Origin: Spirochaetota bacterium
Lineage (GTDB): Bacteria; Spirochaetota; Spirochaetia; Treponematales; UBA12059
Assembly (NCBI GenBank): GCA_003247225.1
Contig: QKAK01000162.1
Coordinates: 1-55,431 of the forward strand
DNA length: 55,431 nt
Direction: 5' to 3'
A model generated the notes under the pieces. That model saw nothing but the letters and a program-made list of their open reading frames with translations. It was not told the origin of the DNA and made no database searches. This document shows positions 49,347-55,431 of this stretch, piece by piece; within the stretch, counting starts at the first letter, position 1, and each line of letters opens with the position of its first letter. The translations under genes and the position numbers were made by a program.

Positions 49347-50887
49347 GGCCGCTCGTCGGCTTCGCCTCGGCCCTGGCGCTCGACGCGTCGGCGAGGGAGC
49401 GCTACGGCCTAGCCGACGATCTCCTGATGGAGGCCGCCGCCGTCGGCATGGCCGCCGCGATCGAGGCCGACCCGGCCCTGAGGGCCGCGATGGCCTCGGG
49501 CTCGCCCGCGGCCGCGGCGGTCTGCGGCGGCGGCGGCAACGCCGGGGACGCGCTGGCCGTTCTCCGGCGCCTGGCTCTCTCAGGCAAGAAGGGCCTGGTA
49601 GCGATCGCGCCCGAACGCCTCGGCCCCGTCGCCGAGAGGCGGCTGGCCGAGGCCAGGCTCGCCGGCGTACGCGTCATCGGCGTCGACGACGACGAGGCCC
49701 GTCGGGCCGTCGCGGGCGCCGGCGTCGTGCTCGACGGGCTGTCGGGCGTCGGCTTCAAGGGGCCGGCCCGGGGAGCCCTCGCGCGGGCGGCCGCCCTGAT
49801 ATCGTCCGCATCCGGCGTCGTCGTCTCGGTCGACGTGCCTTCTGGCGTCGGCGCGCTCCAGTCGGCCGACGCCGACCCCGGCGAGCCGGTACGCGCCGCC
49901 GCCACGCTCTGCGTCGAGCCCCTGAAGGCCGAGCCGTACTACCCCGGCTTCCGGCCCTTCGCCGGCCGTATCCTGCCTATCGGCGGGGTGTTCGAGCGAT
50001 CGGCCGGCTCGTCGTCGACAATGGCCCTCCTGGGACCCGAGGACCTGCGCGACGCGCTGCCCCGGCTCGATCCCGACTGCCACAAGGGCGAGCGCGGCGC
50101 CGTCTGCGCCTTCGCCGGCTCGTACGGCGGCGTAGGGGCCGCCGCGCTCTGCTCTAGGGCCGCGGCCGCGGCCGGCGCCGGCAGCGTCACCCTGCTGGCG
50201 CGCGACGAGCTGGTGCCGATACTATCGTCGATGCTCGTCTCGCAGATGGTCCGGCCCGAGTCCGACCCGGGCGCCAGGCGCTTCACCGCGGCCCTGGCCG
50301 GGCCCGGCTGGGGCGTCGACGAGCGGAACGCCGGGCGGCTCGAGGAGCTGTGGGACGCGGCCCTGCCGCTGGCCCTGGACGCGGACGCGCTCCGGCTGCT
50401 CGCGGCTTCCGGCCTATCGCGGCGCTGCTCGCCGCTCCTCCTGACCCCGCATCCGGGCGAGTTCGCGCCGCTGGCGGCCCTGGCCTCGGGCCGCGACCCC
50501 GACGACCCGGCCGCCGTCGAGCTGGCCGCGCGCAGGGCCCGCTTCGACACGGCCGCCGTCGTCGCCGAGACGGCCGCTTATTACGGCGCCGTCGTCGCGC
50601 TCAAGGGAGCCGTAACCTGGATAGGCGACCCGGACGGCCGCCTGGCCGTCTGGGACGGCCGCGAGCCCGCCCTGGCGACCGCCGGCTCGGGGGACGTGCT
50701 AGCGGGGCTCGCGGCCGGTTTCCTGGCGCGCGGAGCCTCGGCCTGGGACGCGGCCCGAGCCGCCGTCATAGTCCACGGCCTCGCCGGCCGAGCCCTGGCG
50801 CGCCGCGGCTTCTTCGAGGCGGAAGCCCTCGTGCCCGAGGCCGCCAGGCTGTCGTACGGAAGGAGCTCCGATGGAGACGAAGGATAA
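49343..50887 (+). CDS. nnr: Bifunctional NAD(P)HX epimerase/dehydratase
   Basis: The 514-residue protein repairs hydrated NAD(P)H. The N-terminal half is the YjeF_N epimerase (CGGGGNAGDALAVLRRL, VVVSVDVPSGVGA). The C-terminal half is the dehydratase (CHKGERGAVCAFAGSYGGVG, LLLTPHPGEFAPLA, ATAGSGDVLAGLAAGFLARG). The GTG start overlaps the stop of the lipoprotein gene. It overlaps the next membrane-protein gene by 17 bases. Confidence 0.93.
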   Translation: MRPLVGFASALALDASARERYGLADDLLMEAAAVGMAAAIEADPALRAAMASGSPAAAAVCGGGGNAGDALAVLRRLALSGKKGLVAIAPERLGPVAERRLAEARLAGVRVIGVDDDEARRAVAGAGVVLDGLSGVGFKGPARGALARAAALISSASGVVVSVDVPSGVGALQSADADPGEPVRAAATLCVEPLKAEPYYPGFRPFAGRILPIGGVFERSAGSSSTMALLGPEDLRDALPRLDPDCHKGERGAVCAFAGSYGGVGAAALCSRAAAAAGAGSVTLLARDELVPILSSMLVSQMVRPESDPGARRFTAALAGPGWGVDERNAGRLEELWDAALPLALDADALRLLAASGLSRRCSPLLLTPHPGEFAPLAALASGRDPDDPAAVELAARRARFDTAAVVAETAAYYGAVVALKGAVTWIGDPDGRLAVWDGREPALATAGSGDVLAGLAAGFLARGASAWDAARAAVIVHGLAGRALARRGFFEAEALVPEAARLSYGRSSDGDEG

Positions 50888-51398
50888 GGACCAGGTCGTC
50901 TACTACTACGACCGCTCAAAGCGCATGGAGAAGGCCGGGCCCTACGCCCGTTTCATGGCCGATCACTACGGGGCCAAGCGCCCCGGCATACTGCGCTCGC
51001 TGACGGCGACCCGGCCGCTCAAGTCCCTGTTCTACGCGCTGATCTTCATGCTCGTGGCGGTGCTCGTCGTCGGCTACGTCCAGGGATCGAGGAATACCGG
51101 TACCGTGGCCGGCGCGCGGCTGGTCGCGACCGCGATGTGGTTCGACGGCCACGTCTACGTTACCGTCAAGCGGAAGCCGCCGTTCCTGGGCCGGGAGCCC
51201 GGGCCGCAGGATAGGCCGGCGATAGAGATAGCGGCCGGCGACGGCTCGGCTCACGCCGTCTCGGTATTGCAGGCGGCCGACGACGAGGCGCGGCTGCGTT
51301 TCGAGGCCTCCGACAAGCCCGACGCGGTGGCCGTGCTCGCCACGGCCGCTGTCGGAGACGGCGAGGCGAGGCTGGAGCTGCTGGTCAAGGTCGAGTGA
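50871..51398 (+). CDS. Single-pass membrane protein of unknown function
   Basis: The 175-residue protein has a basic, Tyr-rich cytoplasmic segment (VYYYDRSKRMEKAGPYARF), one membrane helix (about 51-69, SLFYALIFMLVAVLVVGYV) and a C-terminal extracytoplasmic domain rich in beta-strand pattern. I do not recognise the family. It is coupled to nnr by a 17-base overlap. Confidence 0.7.
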   Translation: METKDKDQVVYYYDRSKRMEKAGPYARFMADHYGAKRPGILRSLTATRPLKSLFYALIFMLVAVLVVGYVQGSRNTGTVAGARLVATAMWFDGHVYVTVKRKPPFLGREPGPQDRPAIEIAAGDGSAHAVSVLQAADDEARLRFEASDKPDAVAVLATAAVGDGEARLELLVKVE

Positions 51399-51416
51399 CG
51401 AAGGCCCCGCGTCGCC

Positions 51417-51445
51417 TTGACCGCTCACGGGCTTTTCATTATGGT
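51417..51445 (+). promoter_or_regulatory. Putative promoter of the small membrane protein gene at 51475
   Basis: TTGACC (51417-51422), a 17-base spacer and TATGGT (51440-51445). The leader would be about 23 bases and holds the Shine-Dalgarno AAGGGGGA. Confidence 0.55.
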
Positions 51446-51474
51446 ACCTTACGAGGCTGAAGGGGGAAGTCGGC

Positions 51475-51885
51475 ATGGTTCAGTTCTATCTCTTGAGCGT
51501 TCTGATGAATATCGTATCCGGGTACGCTCTGGTATCGACCGACGCCGAGCCGAGGGGTACCAAGATGGACGGTATCCGCGAATTCCTCCGCGACGGCACC
51601 ATCCGGCTCGTGCTCGGCATACTCTGCGCCGCGGTGGGCTTCTTCAAGCTGCTGACCGTCATGCGCGGCGACGTCCCGGTCGTCGGCGACCTCGTGCCGT
51701 CCTTGGCCGGCCTCGCCGCCGGGTTCTCGCTGCTGCTCGAATTCTATAAGGGCAACTCGAACGTGACGACCCCGGCCCTCGATAAGCTCGACGCCATCTT
51801 CGTATCGCAGCGCCGCGTCGTCGGTATCGTCGCCATCGTCAGCGGCTTCGTGCATTTCCTGTTCGGGAACGTGCTCTTCCTCTAG
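51475..51885 (+). CDS. Small multi-pass membrane protein of unknown function
   Basis: The 136-residue protein has about four hydrophobic segments (FYLLSVLMNIVSGYALV; LVLGILCAAVGFFKLL; LVPSLAGLAAGFSLLLEF; VVGIVAIVSGFVHFLFGNVL) separated by short charged loops. I do not recognise the family. The Nudix gene starts on the base after its stop. Confidence 0.8.
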   Translation: MVQFYLLSVLMNIVSGYALVSTDAEPRGTKMDGIREFLRDGTIRLVLGILCAAVGFFKLLTVMRGDVPVVGDLVPSLAGLAAGFSLLLEFYKGNSNVTTPALDKLDAIFVSQRRVVGIVAIVSGFVHFLFGNVLFL

Positions 51886-52281
51886 ATGCGGTCGATAGCC
51901 GGCGTCTCGATCCGTAACGGCCGCGTATTCGTCGCCCGCAGGGCCCGCGGCGGCCCGATGGGCGGCACCTGGGAGTTCCCCGGCGGTAAGCTCGAGCCGG
52001 GCGAGAGCGACGCCGAGGCGATCGTCAGGGAGTTCGACGAGGAATTCGCGCTACGCGTCGCGCCCGGGCCGACGATAGGCGAGTCCGGCTTCGTCAACGG
52101 CGTCAAGCCGTACGAGCTGGCCGCCGTCATGGTCGAGTTCGACGGCGAGCCGCCGGCGCTCCGCGAGCACGACGAGTATCGCTGGGTAGGCGCCGAGGAG
52201 CTCGTAGCGCTCGAGCTGTCCGACTCCGACCGCTCGCTGCTCGCGTTCGTGCTGCCGCTACTGGTCGACCGGGTCGAATAG
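51886..52281 (+). CDS. Nudix hydrolase, MutT-like
   Basis: The 131-residue protein has the full Nudix box, G-x5-E-x7-REFDEE (GGKLEPGESDAEAIVREFDEE), after RRARGGPMGGTWEFPGG. The size and this preceding segment are like MutT/NudG enzymes that remove oxidised nucleoside triphosphates. The start ATG directly follows the upstream stop. Its end overlaps the xseB end by 24 bases. Confidence 0.92.
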   Translation: MRSIAGVSIRNGRVFVARRARGGPMGGTWEFPGGKLEPGESDAEAIVREFDEEFALRVAPGPTIGESGFVNGVKPYELAAVMVEFDGEPPALREHDEYRWVGAEELVALELSDSDRSLLAFVLPLLVDRVE

Positions 52282-52491
52282 GCCGAGCTCCGGCTTGCCG
52301 TCCGGCGGCGCCGGCTCGTTGAGCAGTATCTCCACCCGGGCCTCGATGCGGTCGAGGTCCTTCTCGAGCCCCTTGGACAGCTTGACGCCTTCCTCGAACG
52401 CGGCGACCGCGTCCTCGAGGGCCAGGTCCGGCTCGCGTATCTTCTCCGACAGCTCCTCGAGCCTTCTCAGCCGTTCCTCGAAACTCTTCAT
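52258..52491 (-). CDS. xseB: Exodeoxyribonuclease VII small subunit
   Basis: The 77-residue protein matches XseB (SFEERLRRLEELSEKIREPD and ALEDAVAAFEEGVKLSKGL). It pairs with XseA, and its start overlaps the xseA stop by 4 bases (ATGA). The C-terminal tail ends LGLFDPVDQ. Confidence 0.95.
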   Translation of the reverse strand: MKSFEERLRRLEELSEKIREPDLALEDAVAAFEEGVKLSKGLEKDLDRIEARVEILLNEPAPPDGKPELGLFDPVDQ

Positions 52492-53690
52492 GTACGTACC
52501 TCCACGATGGCGGCGTCAGCGCCGCCCGACGAGAACTGTATCGATACGCCGTCACCGGCCGCGAGCTCGGCGGCGCTCCTGACGGCCCGGGCCTCGCCCG
52601 GCTTCCTGACCACCGCGAAGCCGCGCGCCAGGATGGCCAGCGGGTCGGAGGCGCGCAGCACGGCGTCGGCCGACGATAGGCGGTGCCTCGCGGCGAGGCG
52701 GGCGTCGCGGGCGCCGCGTACCAGCGCCTCCTTGGCGTCGTCGAAGCGCTGGCGCGACGGCTGCAGCGCTCGCTCCAACCTCATCTCCAGCTGCTCAGAC
52801 GAGAACGAGTCGACGACGCCCCGGGCCCGCTCGAGCCTGGATCGTATGCCGAGGGCCAGCGAGTCCGCCGCGACCGTCACCCGGTCGGCGATGGCCTGGG
52901 CGCTCTCCGATACCAGCTCGGCGGCGGCGCTCGGCGTCGGGGCCCTGAGGGAGGCGGCGTAGTCGCTCAGCGCCCAGTCTATCTCGTGGCCCACGGCGCT
53001 GATCACCGGTATCCTCGAGGCCGCCACGGCGCGCACGACCGCCTCGTCGGAGAAGGCGAGCAGGTCCTCGAGGGAGCCGCCGCCGCGGCCGACGATGATC
53101 ACGTCGCCTAGGGCGAAGGCGTTGGCCGCCTCGATCTGCCTGACGATGGCCTCCGGCGCCTGTTCGCCCTGCACGGCCGCGGGCAGCACGGTGACGCGGA
53201 CGCCGGAGTTGCGGCGGCCGAGCACCGACAGGATGTCGCGGAGAGCGGCGCCGGTCGGCGAGGTGACCACGGCCACCCTGGTCGGGAAGGCCGGCAGCGG
53301 AGGCTTGCGGTCGGCGTCGAACAGGCCCTCGGCGGCCAGCTGCCGCTTCCGCCGCTCGAGCATCGCTAGGATGTCGCCCTCGCCGGCCTTCTGCATCGTA
53401 TCGACGACGAGCTGGTACTGGCCTCGCGCCGCGTAGACGCCGAGCGCGCCGCGCGCCCTGACCAGGGCCCCGTCCGACGGCCTGAAGTCGAGCCTGGACG
53501 CGCGGCCCTTGAACATCACCGCCTGCAGCGACGCGCCGGAGTCCTTCAGCGTGAAATAGACGTGGCCGGACGAGGCGGGCCGCCAGTTCGATATCTCGCC
53601 CTCGACCAGCACGCTCGGCAGCGAGCCCTCGAGGAGTTCCTTGACGATGCCGGTGAGCTCGCTCACGGTCAGCGCTCGGTCGTCGTTCAT
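52488..53690 (-). CDS. xseA: Exodeoxyribonuclease VII large subunit
   Basis: The 400-residue protein has the N-terminal OB fold (VEGEISNWRPASSGHVYFTL) and the catalytic domain (VVTSPTGAALRDI, IIVGRGGGSLEDLLAF, VISAVGHEIDWALSDYAA), then a coiled coil. ExoVII degrades single-stranded DNA from both ends. The predicted promoter puts transcription at the start codon. Confidence 0.96.
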   Translation of the reverse strand: MNDDRALTVSELTGIVKELLEGSLPSVLVEGEISNWRPASSGHVYFTLKDSGASLQAVMFKGRASRLDFRPSDGALVRARGALGVYAARGQYQLVVDTMQKAGEGDILAMLERRKRQLAAEGLFDADRKPPLPAFPTRVAVVTSPTGAALRDILSVLGRRNSGVRVTVLPAAVQGEQAPEAIVRQIEAANAFALGDVIIVGRGGGSLEDLLAFSDEAVVRAVAASRIPVISAVGHEIDWALSDYAASLRAPTPSAAAELVSESAQAIADRVTVAADSLALGIRSRLERARGVVDSFSSEQLEMRLERALQPSRQRFDDAKEALVRGARDARLAARHRLSSADAVLRASDPLAILARGFAVVRKPGEARAVRSAAELAAGDGVSIQFSSGGADAAIVEVRT

Positions 53691-53696
53691 GCCGAC

Positions 53697-53726
53697 ACTC
53701 TAGCCCGGCCCGGCTCGGCGGCGCAA
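53697..53726 (-). promoter_or_regulatory. Putative promoter giving a leaderless xseA mRNA
   Basis: On the minus strand TTGCGC (53721-53726), an 18-base spacer and TAGAGT (53697-53702), then six bases to the ATG at 53690. Confidence 0.55.
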
Positions 53727-53731
53727 GTCCA

Positions 53732-53761
53732 GTGGCAAAAGCGCCGATTATCCTGTATAAC
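53732..53761 (+). promoter_or_regulatory. Putative promoter of the gene at 53769, near-leaderless
   Basis: GTGGCA (53732-53737), an 18-base spacer and TATAAC (53756-53761), then seven bases to the ATG at 53769. The -35 match is weak. Confidence 0.4.
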
Positions 53762-53768
53762 GGATGGC

Positions 53769-54584
53769 ATGAGACGATTTCCGTTCACGTTGGCCGTCCT
53801 GGTCCTGCTCAGCGTCGCAGTCTTCCTCATAGGCTGGCTGCCGTTGCGATCGGAACCGGGCAGCTACGCGGTGCTGGTCACCAAGACCGGCGGCGTGGAT
53901 CCGGAGGTGGTCGCGCCCGGGCGCTTCCGCTGGGCGGCCGAGGCCCTGCTGCCGACCAACCTGACCCTGCGCCGCTTCTCGCCGGCCGCGGCCGAGCGCC
54001 GGATCGAGGCGTCGGGCGAGCTGCCGTCGGCCGACGTCTACGGCGCCTTCATGGCCGGAGAGCCGGATTTCTCGTACTCGGTCGTCGCGAGCCTTTCGGC
54101 CGCGCCGAAGCCGGAGGCCCTGCCGGAGCTGTACGGGCGCTGGGGCGTCTCCGACGACGAGGGCCTGGCCGCCTGGCTCGACTCCGAGCTGGAGCTGGCC
54201 ACGGTCGACCTTCGCGCCGCGATCCAGGAGGCCATGCGCTCCGGATCCTCGTCTCCCCTCGGCGGCGTCGACGAGGGCGCGCTGGCGCTGGCGCTGTCGC
54301 AGTCGCATCCGCTGCTCGACGTGCGCGGCGTCCGCGTCGTCTCGTCGCGCATGCCCGACCCGCGGCTGTACGAGGAGGCCAGGCGGCTGTACTCGCGGTA
54401 CCTCGAGGCCTACCGGGCCGCCGTCGAGCCGGCCCTCGCCGAGTCGTCCGCCGACGCGGCGGCCGAGAACGTCAGGCTGGAGCGGCTCGAGCGCTACGGC
54501 GAGCTCCTCGAGCGCTTCCCGGCCCTGATCGACTACCTGGCCATCGAGGCCGGCATCGCGCCGCGGCCCGCGAGCGGTAAGTGA
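53769..54584 (+). CDS. Membrane-anchored protein, weakly SPFH/Band7-like
   Basis: The 271-residue protein has one N-terminal membrane helix (about 6-25) and an extracytoplasmic or cytoplasmic region. The part after the helix (YAVLVTKTGGVDPEVVAPGR, then FRW) resembles the start of SPFH/Band7 proteins, and the C-terminal third is helical and rich in Arg/Glu/Ala as in those families. The match is weak and I do not assign a function. It is one base upstream of the HIT gene. Confidence 0.65.
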   Translation: MRRFPFTLAVLVLLSVAVFLIGWLPLRSEPGSYAVLVTKTGGVDPEVVAPGRFRWAAEALLPTNLTLRRFSPAAAERRIEASGELPSADVYGAFMAGEPDFSYSVVASLSAAPKPEALPELYGRWGVSDDEGLAAWLDSELELATVDLRAAIQEAMRSGSSSPLGGVDEGALALALSQSHPLLDVRGVRVVSSRMPDPRLYEEARRLYSRYLEAYRAAVEPALAESSADAAAENVRLERLERYGELLERFPALIDYLAIEAGIAPRPASGK

Positions 54585-54585
54585 C

Positions 54586-55071
54586 ATGGACTATTTCTTC
54601 AACTTCGACAAGATGGAATACCTGACCGAGAAGCGTCCCGACGGCTGCATACTCTGCCTCGTGCGCGACGGTTCTCCCGAGGTCAAGCGCCTGGTCGTCG
54701 CGGAGTCGGAGCGCTCGATGGCGACGCTCAACCTGTACCCGTACAACCCCGGGCACCTGATGGTCTTCCCGAAGCGCCACCTCAAGGACGTACGCGAGCT
54801 CGGCGACGCGGAGCGGGCCGACCTGGACGCCCTCGTCAGGCGCTGCCTCGACGCGCTCGACTCGACGCACGGTCCGGGCGGCTACAACATCGGCTGCAAC
54901 ATGGGGCTCGTAGCCGGCGCCAGCATCGAGCACCTGCACGTGCACATCATCCCGCGCTACCCGCGCGAGATAGGCATAGCCGAGCTGATGGCGGGCAAGC
55001 GGGTGCTGGTGCAGGATCCGGTAGAGACGCAAAGGCGGCTCGTCGAGGCGCTCGCGAGGCTGCCGGGCTGA
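54586..55071 (+). CDS. HIT-family nucleotide hydrolase/transferase
   Basis: The 161-residue protein has the HIT triad HLHVHI (His116, His118, His120) preceded by NMGLVAGASIE, plus CILC near the N-terminus and NPGHLMVFPKRHL. It resembles the Ap4A-phosphorylase-like HIT branch. It would hydrolyse or phosphorolyse dinucleoside polyphosphates or AMP conjugates. The stop abuts the stop of the gene on the other strand. Confidence 0.93.
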   Translation: MDYFFNFDKMEYLTEKRPDGCILCLVRDGSPEVKRLVVAESERSMATLNLYPYNPGHLMVFPKRHLKDVRELGDAERADLDALVRRCLDALDSTHGPGGYNIGCNMGLVAGASIEHLHVHIIPRYPREIGIAELMAGKRVLVQDPVETQRRLVEALARLPG

Positions 55072-55431
55072 CTATAAGGGCAGTATGACGAAGAGCGGGC
55101 GCTGGCCCGGGTCTATCGTCACTACCGACGATACGGCCACGTTCGATACCCCGAACCGGCCCGCGTCCCAGGATAGCCCGTCGAGCGGCCACTTGAGCCC
55201 CGAGCTGCGCATCCCCGACGCGCCGCCGGACAGCGGGAACACCGACACGGTGGAGCCGACGGCCAGCTCGAAGGTCCGCCTCTCGTCGAGCCTGACCACG
55301 CGCTCCCCGGCGCATAGCCACTCGTCGGGGCCGCTCGGCCGCTCGAGCAGCGCGCGCAGCGCCAGGAGATGGTCGAGCCTGCCGCCGCCGCCGCCGGCCA
55401 TCGTTATGGGGCCGTAGCCGCGCTCGCGCAG
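55072..55431 (-). CDS. thiN: Thiamine pyrophosphokinase, C-terminal part (5' end outside window)
   Basis: The frame is open to the window end at 55431, giving about 119 residues. GYGPITMAGGGGGRLDHLLA is the counterpart of the GGxGGRxDH motif of the thiamine-binding region, and the C-terminal domain is strand-rich. TPK makes thiamine diphosphate from thiamine and ATP. The N-terminal ATP-binding half is missing from the window. No TPP riboswitch can be judged because the start is outside. Confidence 0.82.
   Translation of the reverse strand: MRERGYGPITMAGGGGGRLDHLLALRALLERPSGPDEWLCAGERVVRLDERRTFELAVGSTVSVFPLSGGASGMRSSGLKWPLDGLSWDAGRFGVSNVAVSSVVTIDPGQRPLFVILPL

Overview
The window is about 55 kb of a high-GC bacterial chromosome, densely packed and on both strands. 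I infer a spirochaete. The evidence is a set of gene neighbourhoods and families typical of that phylum: rplU-prp-rpmA-obgE-nadD-lytR-rsfS, spoVG-tRNA-Gln-rplY, a LoaP-type NusG paralogue, a PilZ protein, cheR/cheB, and mcsA-mcsB-clpC in a Gram-negative-like genome with SPOR, lipoprotein and SecA genes. No rRNA, insertion sequence, phage gene, integrase or CRISPR array was found. No gene-free stretch exceeds 300 bases; the longest is 217 bases (45040-45256).

Layout. 1-1071 is the 3' end of mfd. 1103-9276 (minus) holds a PilZ gene and then a seven-gene operon in which every gene overlaps the next: loaP, capD-like, degT-like, the three subunits of a xanthine-dehydrogenase-family enzyme, and an RsmI-like methyltransferase. 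9430-13487 has a secreted protein, a large SPOR protein and an MFS transporter. 13661-20282 has ligA, an iron alcohol dehydrogenase, a histidine kinase/response regulator pair and argS. 20459-24660 is the ribosome-assembly operon. 24714-27298 has an extremely acidic protein, ispE, spoVG, tRNA-Gln and rplY. 27385-32579 has tilS, ftsH and a TPR protein with calcium-loop motifs. 32674-37037 is a chemotaxis/two-component cluster. 37034-39466 (minus) is an ABC importer. 39591-43619 is mcsA, a degenerate mcsB and clpC. The rest is rqcH, secA, a lipoprotein, nnr, two membrane proteins, a Nudix gene, xseB/xseA, a membrane-anchored protein, a HIT protein and the 3' end of a thiamine pyrophosphokinase gene.

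The most interesting system is mcsA-mcsB-clpC. In Bacillus, McsA and McsB make the protein-arginine kinase that marks substrates for ClpC. Here McsA keeps all eight zinc cysteines and ClpC keeps the two glutamates at the positions known to bind phospho-arginine. McsB, although clearly homologous over its length, has lost nearly every catalytic and nucleotide-binding residue. It looks like a pseudokinase, perhaps a pure ClpC adaptor.

A second theme is transcription start. At least six genes (adh, ispE, mcsA, secA, xseA and the gene at 53769) have a sigma70-like -10 box 6-7 bases before the start codon, which predicts leaderless or nearly leaderless mRNAs; the PilZ gene is similar with 9 bases. 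Promoter calls are by eye and have no experimental support.
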